Position numbers and translations under genes: made by a program. Below are positions 52,298-60,163 of a stretch of 64,000 bases of DNA, one piece after another. Origin of the DNA: Sphingomonas hankookensis (GTDB lineage: Bacteria > Pseudomonadota > Alphaproteobacteria > Sphingomonadales > Sphingomonadaceae); assembly GCF_001619955.1 (NCBI RefSeq), contig NZ_LQQO01000056.1:46994-110993 (forward strand), given 5' to 3'. Numbering within the stretch: position 1 is the stretch's first letter; each line of letters starts with the position of its first letter. The notes under the pieces were generated by a model. That model was not told the DNA's origin and did not search any database. It saw only the letters and a list, made by a program, of their open reading frames with translations.

Positions 52298-54814
52298 TTA
52301 CAGCGCGACGACGCCGCCGTCCTTCTTGGTGATGACGATCGTCGCCGAACGCGGACGGGTGCCCGCGGTGCCGGCCGACGTCGCGGGGATCACGCTGCTG
52401 CCGCTGGTCGGGAGCGCCGGCCAGTTGCTCGTCGGCTTGTCGAAATTGCCGCCTTCGCCCGGATGCTGGATGTTGACGAACAGCGACCGGCCGTCCGGCG
52501 TCGATTCGATGCCGGTGATCTCGCACTGGACCGGTCCGACCAGAAAGCGGCGCAGCGCGGTGCCCGGCGCCTTGCCGATGCGGGTCGTCGCGGTGCTGGT
52601 CGCCGACACGCCGGTATTGGTGATGGTGCGCGTGCCGCCATCGCCGACGCTGCCCGGCATCGCCGCCAGCATCATGCAGTTGGTGACGTCGGTGTACGCG
52701 CCGTCATCGGTCTGGATCCACAGCACCGGCGTGACCTGGCCCGACGCGTTCGACGGCTTGCCGAACCACAGCCCGTCGGGGCTGGAAAAGTCGTTGGTGG
52801 CGTCGAGGCCCGACAGGTTGATGTTGGTCGGGTCGAGGTCCGATCCCGCACCGAAGGCATAGACGTCCCAGGTGAAGCGCGTCGCCTCGGTCGTGTCGCC
52901 GGCTTCGCGCAGGCGGATGATATGGCCGTTGGCGTTGCCGGTCGAACGCGACGTGCTGTTGACCTTCGGGTCGATATAGGACCGCGGGTTGGCGGCATCG
53001 ACCTGCGCCGGCGAGCGCGACGAGTTGTTGGTCAGCGTGCAGTACATCTCGCCGGTCGCCGGATTGACCGCGGTCCATTCCGGACGGTCCATCCGGGTGG
53101 CGCCCACCGCATCGCCCGCCAGACGGCAATGGGTCAGCACATCGGCCTGATCGGCGAAGGGATAGAGCGCGTTGCCGGCGGTCAGGCCGTTCTGCCCGAA
53201 CACCAGCGCGATCCACTCGCCCGAACCATCGGCATTGAACCTGGCGACGTACAGCGTGCCCGAATCAAGATATTTGTCGCCGATGGCCAGCCGGTTGCTG
53301 GCGGTCGCATCCGCCGCGACCCAGGCCGTGTTCGACACGAACTTGTAGATATATTCGTTCTGCGCGTCGTCGCCCATGTAGAAGGCGGGCTTCACGCCGG
53401 CGATGGCGCGGCCGGGGCAGCAGCCCTCATGGTTCATGCGGCCGAGCGCGGTGCGCTTGCGCGGGGTCGAGGTCGGATCATAGGGATCGATCTCGACGCA
53501 CCAGCCGTACTGGTTCGGCTCGTTGCGGAAATCGCCGGTGCCGCTCACCGGCTTGGTCGGGTCGATCGTCGCGTTGAACTTGCCGATCAGCGTCGCGCCG
53601 GCGGTCGCTTCGGCCGCCGTTGTCCAGCCGTAATTGCCGCTGCGCTGCGACAGGCCATAGCGGGTGAACGCCTGGGTCGACTTGGCCCCGACCAGCGCGG
53701 TGCGCTGCGCATTGTCGCCGCTGTCGCGCCGGAAATAACCCGCCCAGTTTTCCTCGCACGTCATGTAGGTGCCCCACGGCATATGGCCGTTGGCGCAGTT
53801 GTTGATCGTGCCGCGTCCCGCCGTGCCGTCGGGCGAATAGGCGGTGAACAGCAGCGCGCTGCCCTTCACCGGGCCGCTGAACACCATCGGCGTATAGGGG
53901 GTGATGCGGCGGTTCAGCGACGATCCCTGGACATAGCTCCAGCCGGCCGAGCTCTGCGTCACCTCAATGACCGACACGCCGTGGCATTCCATTTCCTTGA
54001 CGACTTCGGACGTCGGCCGCGCGCCGTTGACCACCGTCTGCCCGGCGACGTGGAGATATTGTTCCGAGATATTCTCGTGGTTCATCACCAGCAGGCCGCG
54101 CGTAGAATTGTTCGCGTCGGGCGTGGTGCCGCTGGCCGCCAGCCCGAAATAGCTCATGCCGTCGTGATGATCGCCCGCGCGCGCCGAATAGCCGCTGTCG
54201 GTGCCGTTATTGGCAAAGGCCGACGTGGCGGCGTTGATCGGATCGCCCAGGCGGTACACCACGGTCGCGGTATAGTCCGACGGGATGCTGACCACATCGG
54301 CCAGGCTCTTGGCGACGGCGGTGAAGCCCAGCGCCGGCGGCGATACCGCGACGGTGATGTCGCTGCTGCTGCTCGCGCCCTTCACGTCGGTCGCGGTGTA
54401 GCGGAAGACGAGGTTGCTCGCCGCCGATACGGCCGGCGCGATGAAGGTCGCGGTGCCCGGCGTCGTGCTCGACAGGGCGACGGTCGGGCCCGACACCTGG
54501 GTAAAGGTCTGGCTGACGATCGCATTGTCGTCGGTCGCGGTCCCGGTCAGCGTGACGACCCGGCCCGCGCTGGTCGCGCCGGTCGAGGTGCCGCCGACGA
54601 CCGGCGGCGTATTGTCGATGCCCTGGACCTTGTCGTCGCATGCGGCGAGCAGCGATCCGCCGAACACGGCGACCGCCGCAGTCGACGCGCCGCCGCGCAG
54701 CGCCTGGCGCCGCGAATAACGCTGGTCGACCAGGTCCTGCAGGCTCGGCCCGGTGCTCGGATTGGTTTCGATATCGCCATCGTCATAACCGATGGTCAGG
54801 TCGTTGTTCGCCAT
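52298..54814 (-). CDS. phoX: PhoX-type alkaline phosphatase, Tat lipoprotein, with Ig-like insert
   Basis: 838 residues, longer than typical PhoX (about 600-700). N-terminus: SRRQALRGG twin-arginine motif, then LLAAC lipobox near residue 59. Residues about 68-155 form a PKD/Ig-like domain (VVTLTGTATDDNAIVSQTF). The PhoX/DUF839 core follows: GLLVMNHENISEQYLH, GTYMTCEENWAGYF, GRMNHEGCCPGRA (metal/phosphate site), PDGRSLFVNIQHPGEGG. Releases phosphate from organic esters. Lies between gspD and a GspL/M/C-like set, with a candidate Pho box upstream; likely made under phosphate starvation. Confidence 0.92.
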   Translation of the reverse strand: MANNDLTIGYDDGDIETNPSTGPSLQDLVDQRYSRRQALRGGASTAAVAVFGGSLLAACDDKVQGIDNTPPVVGGTSTGATSAGRVVTLTGTATDDNAIVSQTFTQVSGPTVALSSTTPGTATFIAPAVSAASNLVFRYTATDVKGASSSSDITVAVSPPALGFTAVAKSLADVVSIPSDYTATVVYRLGDPINAATSAFANNGTDSGYSARAGDHHDGMSYFGLAASGTTPDANNSTRGLLVMNHENISEQYLHVAGQTVVNGARPTSEVVKEMECHGVSVIEVTQSSAGWSYVQGSSLNRRITPYTPMVFSGPVKGSALLFTAYSPDGTAGRGTINNCANGHMPWGTYMTCEENWAGYFRRDSGDNAQRTALVGAKSTQAFTRYGLSQRSGNYGWTTAAEATAGATLIGKFNATIDPTKPVSGTGDFRNEPNQYGWCVEIDPYDPTSTPRKRTALGRMNHEGCCPGRAIAGVKPAFYMGDDAQNEYIYKFVSNTAWVAADATASNRLAIGDKYLDSGTLYVARFNADGSGEWIALVFGQNGLTAGNALYPFADQADVLTHCRLAGDAVGATRMDRPEWTAVNPATGEMYCTLTNNSSRSPAQVDAANPRSYIDPKVNSTSRSTGNANGHIIRLREAGDTTEATRFTWDVYAFGAGSDLDPTNINLSGLDATNDFSSPDGLWFGKPSNASGQVTPVLWIQTDDGAYTDVTNCMMLAAMPGSVGDGGTRTITNTGVSATSTATTRIGKAPGTALRRFLVGPVQCEITGIESTPDGRSLFVNIQHPGEGGNFDKPTSNWPALPTSGSSVIPATSAGTAGTRPRSATIVITKKDGGVVAL

Positions 54815-54924
54815 GGAGATTCCCCGCTTCGTTGGACGCCGACCGTGCCGGCACCCTCCCTGCGGCTGTCGTTGGCGCATCGCTGCGACAGGGCGGTTGC
54901 GGTTCGATGAAAGCGGCATGGCGA

Positions 54925-54946
54925 AACGACGACAATATGATGACTG
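54925..54946 (-). promoter_or_regulatory. Candidate Pho box upstream of phoX
   Basis: Minus strand reads CAGTCATCATA then TTGTCGTCGTT, two 11-nt direct repeats. Against the known PhoB half-site CTGTCAT they match 6/7 and 5/7. About 110 nt before the phoX start and about 40 nt before the divergent gene at 54985, so it could serve both. Confidence 0.45.
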
Positions 54947-54984
54947 GCTTGTGCCGCATGCGACGGCGGGCGTAGGGACAGGGC

Positions 54985-55548
54985 ATGGCCGCCGACCCCC
55001 GCCCCGCCAATGACAGCGCGCCGATCCGGCCCAGCCTGTTCGATCGCGCGGTGGAGGCGGCCCGGCGCGATCCGACACCGCCCCCCGCGCCCCCTGCCCC
55101 GCGCGCACCCCGCCCGCCGATCGACCGCGTGTCCGCCCTGCTCGCCGTCGCGATCGTCGCCACCCCGCTCATCACCTGGGGCGGCGCGGCGATACTGACG
55201 GCACGGGCGCAGGACGAAGGCCGCGCCATCGCCCGCCGCGCCGCCCCGGTGATGGCGGAACAGGCGGCGGCCCAGCAGACGCGCGCCCTGCTGCAACAGG
55301 CATGGCGCGGGGCGCCGCTTGGCACCACGCTCGAATCGCTCGCCCGCGCCCTGCCACCGGATGCCGCGCTGCTGCGGGCGGAGCGGAATGCGGCCGGCAT
55401 GATCGCGATCGAGGTCGCCGCCCCCGATCCCGACCGGTTGCTCGCCGCGCTACGGCGCGATCCGGTCCTCACCGGCCTGCGCGCCACCGCGCAGGCGCGC
55501 GCCGATGGTGACGGGCGGATGCGCGTCACGCTGGAGCAGCGCCCATGA
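54985..55548 (+). CDS. GspL C-terminal-like / PilN-like T2SS accessory protein
   Basis: 187 residues. A Pro-rich cytoplasmic segment, one helix (VSALLAVAIVATPLITWGGAAIL), a coiled segment and a ferredoxin-like periplasmic domain (ESLARALPPDAALLRAERNAAG; AAPDPDRLLAALRRDPVLTGLRAT). The layout equals the membrane-and-periplasmic half of GspL/PilN without the actin-like domain. Followed by a GspM-like and a GspC-like gene with overlaps. Diverges from phoX. Assigned from architecture, not clear sequence identity. Confidence 0.6.
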   Translation: MAADPRPANDSAPIRPSLFDRAVEAARRDPTPPPAPPAPRAPRPPIDRVSALLAVAIVATPLITWGGAAILTARAQDEGRAIARRAAPVMAEQAAAQQTRALLQQAWRGAPLGTTLESLARALPPDAALLRAERNAAGMIAIEVAAPDPDRLLAALRRDPVLTGLRATAQARADGDGRMRVTLEQRP

Positions 55549-55994
55549 CTCCGCGCCTGCCGCTGATCGCAGCCGGCGTCGCCGCATTGCTCGCCATCCC
55601 CGCCTATGGCGCGCTGGGCGACCTCGCCGCCGCCCGCGCCGCGCGCAATGCCGCCCGGATCGACGCAGGCGCCACCATCCCGCCGCTCGCCACCGCCGAC
55701 TCCGCTTTCCCGGCCGACAGCGCCGCCGACGCCCGCGCGCGCCTCGGCGCACTGGTCCGTGCCGATGCCGCCCGCGGCGGGGTGTTGATCGAAACGCTCG
55801 CCCCCGATCCCGCCGCGCCCGCACCGCTCACCCAACTGTCCCTCCGCGCGTCGGGCACCGAGAAGGCGGTGGTCGCCTTTGCCGATACGCTGGAGCGCAC
55901 GCACCCGGCGATCCGGATGCGGGCATGGCGGCTGACCAGTGCGCCGGGCGGCGTGCGGCTCGATGCGACGCTGGTGGCACCATGGCGGGGCTGA
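55545..55994 (+). CDS. GspM-like protein (subtype b)
   Basis: 149 residues: helix LPLIAAGVAALLAIPAYGAL, an Ala-rich coiled segment, and a domain with LTQLSLRASGTEKAVVAFADTLERTHPAIRMRAWRL, the pattern of PilO/GspM-subtype-b proteins. ATG overlaps the previous stop (ATGA). A second GspM-type protein in the same window as the canonical gspM at 46013. Confidence 0.65.
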   Translation: MTPRLPLIAAGVAALLAIPAYGALGDLAAARAARNAARIDAGATIPPLATADSAFPADSAADARARLGALVRADAARGGVLIETLAPDPAAPAPLTQLSLRASGTEKAVVAFADTLERTHPAIRMRAWRLTSAPGGVRLDATLVAPWRG

Positions 55995-56401
55995 CCCTGC
56001 GCCAGCACGCACTCCTGGCCGGCGCGGCGCTGGTCGCGCTGACCGTGCCGCTCTGGCTGCTGCGCGAACCGGCTCCGACCGCTTCGCCGACGAATGCGCT
56101 CGCCCCGCTCGCCGCCCCCGCGCCCCCGCCGCCGCTCCGTGCCGCCTTTGCCCGCACGCTGTTCGCGCCGCCCGCCACCGACGCGCTCCCCGCCGATACG
56201 CCGGAGCTGCTGGGCGTGGTCGGTCGCCTCGGTCGCGACGCGGTGGCAATGGTCCGCGGTAGCGACGGCACCCGCACCCTGTCGCCGGGCGACAGCATCG
56301 ACGGCTGGCAGTTGCGCAGCCTCGCCATCGACGCCGCCTATTTCACCCGCGGCGGGCAAAGCGCCCGCGTGCCGATGCCCGGCAGCGACGATCAGCGATA
56401 G
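55982..56401 (+). CDS. GspC HR-domain / GspN-like protein
   Basis: 139 residues: helix QHALLAGAALVALTVPLWLL, a Pro-rich linker, then a domain PELLGVVGRLGRDAVAMVRGSDGTRTL...SPGDSIDGWQLRSL that resembles the HR domain of GspC and the PilP fold. There is no PDZ. Overlaps the previous gene by 13 nt and the convergent unknown gene by 10 nt. Probably a short GspC/GspN of the same mini-operon. Confidence 0.6.
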   Translation: MAGLTLRQHALLAGAALVALTVPLWLLREPAPTASPTNALAPLAAPAPPPPLRAAFARTLFAPPATDALPADTPELLGVVGRLGRDAVAMVRGSDGTRTLSPGDSIDGWQLRSLAIDAAYFTRGGQSARVPMPGSDDQR

Positions 56402-57093
56402 GCGATCCGCACCCGCACATCGTTGCCGAGCGTCCGATCGGACATGGGCGGCACATAGGACGTACCCTTTTCGGAAAGGCGCAGTTCCCGTTCGCCGTGC
56501 GGTGTCATCGCCTTCGCGCTGGCGATCGGATGCTCGGCCTGATGGAACATATGGAACCGTTTGCTTTCGCAGGCGCCGACCGCCTCGAACAGGCCGATCA
56601 GCGGCCATTCCAGCAGCGTGGCCTGCGCCTTTCCCATCGATATCATCACATGGCATTGCGCCCGGATATCGCCCAGCCGCCGGTCCTCGGTCGTGGTGCC
56701 GCGCGACAGCACGATCGGCCGCAGATGCATCCCCTGCGATTGCGCCGGTGCGGTCAGGAACCAGCGCCCCTCGGGAAGGCTCGCGAACACCATCCGCCCG
56801 TCGCCGTCGATCGTGACCGGCAGGTCGTGCCCCTTGCCGTCGCTCAGCACGATCGGCACCATCCCCGCCGGTATCCGCCGCCCGCCGCGCCACAGTTCGA
56901 ACCGCAGGCTTCCCTCGGGCGACAGCATCGCGCGATCCTCGGCAAAGCGGCGCTGCCCCGCGCGCAACACCTTCGCATCCAGCTTCAGCGGCTTGCCGGC
57001 GGTGACGACGATATCGGGACCGTCCGGCTGGACGTCCTGCGCCGTCGCCGGAGCCGCTACCGACAACGCCATGCCCGCCATCACCAACCGCAT
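56392..57093 (-). CDS. Exported protein of unknown function
   Basis: 233 residues with signal peptide RLVMAGMALSVAAPATAQ. Mostly beta-type composition: LRFELWRGGRRIPAGMVPIVLSDGKG, FASLPEGRWFLTAP, and three Cys. The ending RVRIAYR suggests an envelope or outer-membrane-associated end strand. I do not recognise a family. Overlaps the 3' end of the GspC-like gene by 10 nt; 60 nt upstream of the modC stop on the same strand. Confidence 0.7.
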   Translation of the reverse strand: MRLVMAGMALSVAAPATAQDVQPDGPDIVVTAGKPLKLDAKVLRAGQRRFAEDRAMLSPEGSLRFELWRGGRRIPAGMVPIVLSDGKGHDLPVTIDGDGRMVFASLPEGRWFLTAPAQSQGMHLRPIVLSRGTTTEDRRLGDIRAQCHVMISMGKAQATLLEWPLIGLFEAVGACESKRFHMFHQAEHPIASAKAMTPHGERELRLSEKGTSYVPPMSDRTLGNDVRVRIAYR

Positions 57094-57152
57094 CACCGCA
57101 CTCCCGATCGTTACGGATGCGATATCGCTTCGGGATTGCGGCGGCATGATGG

Positions 57153-57773
57153 TCACATCGCGACGATCCGTGTCGCCAGCCGCTCTGCCTCCGCCGCATC
57201 GTGGGTGACGTACAGGATCGGCAGGCGCAGCGCGTCGCGCAGCCGCTCGATCGTCGCCATCACCTCCTCGCGCCGCGCCCGGTCGAGCGAGGCGAGCGGC
57301 TCGTCCATCAACAGGAACCGCGCGCCCGACAGCAGCGCCCGCCCGATCGCCACCCGCTTCGCCTCACCCCCCGACAGCGTCGCCGGCCAGCGGTGAAGCA
57401 AGTCCTTCAACCCGAGCAGCGCGACCATGTCGTCATAGCCGATCGGCGGCGCGCCGCGCCCCATGCCATAGCGTAGATTGGCCGCGACCCGGCGGTGCGG
57501 GAACAGCCGCGGCTCCTGAAACACATAGCCGCAGCGCCGCACCGGCACCGGCACGTCGATCCCCGCCGCCGCATCGAACAGCGTGACGCCGCCGACCCGG
57601 ACATGGCCCGCCGCCGGTCGCAGCAGCCCGGCGACCATGTTCAGCACGCTCGACTTGCCCACGCCCGACGGGCCGAACAACACCGTCAGCCCGCTATCCT
57701 GTCCGTCGTCGGGCACGACCGCACCGACCACCGCCTCGCCCAGCCGGACGGTCACGTCGATGTCAAAGGACAT
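57153..57773 (-). CDS. modC: Molybdate ABC transporter ATPase ModC, short form
   Basis: 206 residues. Walker A GPSGVGKSS, Q-loop FQEPRLFPHR, signature LSGGEAKRVAIGRALL and Walker B RFLLMDEPLASLD are intact. The C-terminal TOBE/MOP molybdate-binding domain of standard ModC (about 350 residues) is absent, so import may not be trans-inhibited by molybdate. Overlaps modB by 11 nt. Confidence 0.93.
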   Translation of the reverse strand: MSFDIDVTVRLGEAVVGAVVPDDGQDSGLTVLFGPSGVGKSSVLNMVAGLLRPAAGHVRVGGVTLFDAAAGIDVPVPVRRCGYVFQEPRLFPHRRVAANLRYGMGRGAPPIGYDDMVALLGLKDLLHRWPATLSGGEAKRVAIGRALLSGARFLLMDEPLASLDRARREEVMATIERLRDALRLPILYVTHDAAEAERLATRIVAM

Positions 57774-58452
57774 GGACCCTCCGCCCGCCCCGCCGCACCA
57801 GCCATTCCGACACGACCAGCGCGATCAGCGACAGCGCGACCGACATGACGGCCAGCCGCACGACGCTCGCCTCGCCGCCCGGCACCTGCAACGCGCTATA
57901 GATCGCCAGCGGCAGCGTCGCGGTCTCGCCCGGCACGTTCGATACGAAGGTGATCGTCGCGCCGAACTCGCCCAGCGCGCGGGCGAACCCCAGCACCATT
58001 CCCGCCAGCACGCCGGGCAGGCTGAGCGGCGCGGTCACGCTCCAGAACACCCGCGCCCGACTGGCGCCCAGCGTCCGCGCCACGCTTTCCAGCCGCCGAT
58101 CGACGCCCTCGATCGACAGGCGGATGGCGCGTACCATCAGCGGCAGCGCCATCACCGCCGCCGCGATCGCCGCCCCGCTCCAGCGGAACAGCACGCTGAC
58201 CCCGAACCACGCCTCCAGCCACCGGCCGACCGGTCCGGCCGGCGCGAACGCCAGCAGCAGCAGCCAACCGGTGACGACCGGCGGCAGCACCAGCGGCAGA
58301 TGGACGATCCCGTCGATCAGCACCTTGCCCGGAAACCGCCCCCGCGCCAGCACCCAGGCGAGCGCATAGGCGACCGGCAATGCCGCCAGCATCGCCACGC
58401 CACCGATCTTGAGCGACAGCAGGACGATCGCCCATTCGGCGCCATCCGGCAT
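57763..58452 (-). CDS. modB: Molybdate ABC transporter permease ModB
   Basis: 229 residues, five or six helices. EAA loop for ModC contact: VDRRLESVARTLGASRARVFWSVTAP; typical GEFGATITFVSN near the C-terminus. ATG overlaps the modA stop (ATGA). Confidence 0.95.
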   Translation of the reverse strand: MPDGAEWAIVLLSLKIGGVAMLAALPVAYALAWVLARGRFPGKVLIDGIVHLPLVLPPVVTGWLLLLAFAPAGPVGRWLEAWFGVSVLFRWSGAAIAAAVMALPLMVRAIRLSIEGVDRRLESVARTLGASRARVFWSVTAPLSLPGVLAGMVLGFARALGEFGATITFVSNVPGETATLPLAIYSALQVPGGEASVVRLAVMSVALSLIALVVSEWLVRRGGRRVHVL

Positions 58453-59210
58453 CAGCGCGGGCTGAATCCGTACCGAACGAAGATCGCCTTGCCGGCCGGG
58501 CTGACCAGAAAGCGGCGGAACCGCTCGCCCTCGACATTCTGCGAAGCCTTCAGCCGGGCGATGGGATAGGTGATCGGCGGATGGCTGGCGGCCGGGAACA
58601 CGCCGACCACGCGCACCTTGGTCGACGCCTTCGCATCGGTCGCGTACACAATGCCGAGCGGTGCCGCACCGCGTTCGACCAGCGCCAGCGCCGCCCGGAC
58701 ATTCTCCGCCCGCACCACCGACGGCGCCACGCCGTCCCATGCCCGCAACCGGGTCAGCGCCGCCTTGCCATAGCGTCCGGCGGGCACCGCATCGGGATCG
58801 GCCATCGCCAGCCGCCCGCCGCTGAGCGCCGGGCGCAGATCGACGCCCGGCCGCAAGGTCACGCGCACCCGGCTGTCGACCGGTGCGATCAGCACCAGCC
58901 GGTTGCCCAGCAGATTGACCCGGCTGCCCTTCGCCAACAGCCCGCGCCGGTCGAGATCGTCCATCCATTCGACATCGGCCGACATGAACAGGTCGGCGGG
59001 CGCCCCCGCCGCCGCCTGCCGCGCCAGCGCCGAACTGGCGGCGAAGGACAGCGTCGGGCGGACATGGCCGCGCTTTGCCCAGGCATCGGCGGCGGCGTTC
59101 ATCGATTCCTGCAGGCTGGCGGCCGCCAGCACGATCGGCGGGCGCGACTGCGCGCTCGCCGGCGCGGCGAGCAACAGGCCCGCCAGCGCGAATACCAATC
59201 GCCGGATCAT
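58452..59210 (-). CDS. modA: Molybdate-binding periplasmic protein ModA
   Basis: 252 residues with signal peptide IRRLVFALAGLLLAAPASAQ. ModA motifs: VLAAASLQESMNAAADAW, FAASSALARQAAAGAPADLFMSAD, DPDAVPAGRYGKAAL, IVYATDAKA. Captures molybdate or tungstate for ModBC. SD AAGGGGGG. Starts 39 nt after the phasin stop, so read-through from the phasin gene is possible. Confidence 0.95.
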   Translation of the reverse strand: MIRRLVFALAGLLLAAPASAQSRPPIVLAAASLQESMNAAADAWAKRGHVRPTLSFAASSALARQAAAGAPADLFMSADVEWMDDLDRRGLLAKGSRVNLLGNRLVLIAPVDSRVRVTLRPGVDLRPALSGGRLAMADPDAVPAGRYGKAALTRLRAWDGVAPSVVRAENVRAALALVERGAAPLGIVYATDAKASTKVRVVGVFPAASHPPITYPIARLKASQNVEGERFRRFLVSPAGKAIFVRYGFSPR

Positions 59211-59249
59211 CGTCCCCCCTTCATCACACCGCCCGCCCGGGGCCGGCGA

Positions 59250-59558
59250 TCAATTGCGCCCGGTCATCTGCCCGATGGCGTTGCGGCCGAAATTGGCGAT
59301 CATCTCGCTCACTTCGCGCGCCTGGGCCATCGATCGTGCGCCCTGGTCGCGCAGATAGTCCGACTGGATGCGCATCACCTCGTTCAGGTCGCTGGCCTGC
59401 GCCGCCGCGCGCATCGCGCGGAATGCCTCCTGCGTATTCGCTTCCGCCTGCGACAAGATGGTCAGGCCGAGCTGCGATCCCTGCTCGGTCATCGCGCTGC
59501 CGGCGACACGCATCCGCTCGGTCGCGGCGGCGGCGGGATTCGAATCGGATTCGGCCAT
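59250..59558 (-). CDS. Phasin-family protein
   Basis: 102 residues, almost wholly amphipathic helix (QAEANTQEAFRAMRAAAQASDLNEVMRIQSDYLRDQGARSM is the core, about residues 35-80). Phasins coat polyhydroxyalkanoate granules; short stress-induced members also exist. SD AGGAG 6 nt before ATG. Preceded by a candidate general-stress promoter. A PHB-depolymerase-like esterase lies 3.3 kb away. Confidence 0.8.
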   Translation of the reverse strand: MAESDSNPAAAATERMRVAGSAMTEQGSQLGLTILSQAEANTQEAFRAMRAAAQASDLNEVMRIQSDYLRDQGARSMAQAREVSEMIANFGRNAIGQMTGRN

Positions 59559-59597
59559 CGGCTGCTCCTGCTATGGATAAAATTTTCCTTAGCGCCC

Positions 59598-59622
59598 AAC
59601 CCTCGTAGTGCCCGGAAGTTCC
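59598..59622 (-). promoter_or_regulatory. Candidate EcfG (general stress) promoter of the phasin gene
   Basis: Minus strand GGAAC (59622-59618), 16-nt spacer, then GGTT (59601-59598). The alphaproteobacterial EcfG consensus is GGAAC-N16/17-CGTT, so one base differs. Predicted start about 30-35 nt before the phasin ATG. Confidence 0.4.
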
Positions 59623-59954
59623 TGACCGACTTCCCGATTCCCACGATTCCGTGCGCAGATCGGCTGGCGGAGCGCCGATTCTGTCAGTTTCCTGACTGCC
59701 GTGAAAAAATAGTTTCGGCTCGTCCCGTACGGAAAACGCAACATCGCAGCTGCGAAATGACCTGTCGGCATTTGTACCATTTTAGAACAATGCCCTCCAC
59801 ATCAACGATTTTGCACCGCAGCAACGCTTCCGGAATTGTGACGAAATATGGCCTGATCGCAGCAGGTTTCGTCCGATTTGCGCCTTTCATAAATTTGCAA
59901 TCGTCGTTTTTTTGGGACAGTTTGTCGCAAGAGAAAAACAGGAGGGTTGAGAGG
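59623..59954. other. AT-rich intergenic region between phasin and small ORF
   Basis: Markedly lower GC than anywhere else in the window, with A- and T-runs (TTTTTTTGGGACAG, GAGAAAAACAGG). Contains the phasin upstream region, a small dyad GTCAGTTTCCTGAC at 59687-59700 and the leader of the small ORF. No ORF with coding character. Confidence 0.6.
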
Positions 59955-60068
59955 ATGCACAGCAAGTATTCGGGTCGTACGACGATCGTCACCCTCGCCG
60001 GCATGACCGCGCTGGGCTGGGCGGGTGTCGCGCTGACCGTTCAGATGGTGATGCGCATCCTCGCCTAA
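59955..60068 (+). CDS. 37-residue single-helix membrane protein
   Basis: MHSKYSGRTTIVTLAGMTA... ends QMVMRILA. A short polar start and one membrane helix (IVTLAGMTALGWAGVALTVQ). Strong SD region (GGAGGGTTGAGAGG) directly before the ATG and a strong terminator 20 nt after the stop, so it looks like a real gene. Function unknown; likely a small inner-membrane protein. Confidence 0.65.
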   Translation: MHSKYSGRTTIVTLAGMTALGWAGVALTVQMVMRILA

Positions 60069-60087
60069 GGGCGTCGCTTCCCGACAC

Positions 60088-60124
60088 AAAAAGGGCCGGC
60101 GCTTGCCATAGCGCCGGCCCTTTT
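60088..60124. terminator. Bidirectional intrinsic terminator
   Basis: Stem AAAAGGGCCGGCGC / GCGCCGGCCCTTTT with an 8-nt loop; T runs on both strands. Ends both the 37-residue ORF and lepA. Confidence 0.9.
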
Positions 60125-60163
60125 CGTTTGGACGAACGGCGCCGGTTCCGCGCCGCTGTCGCC

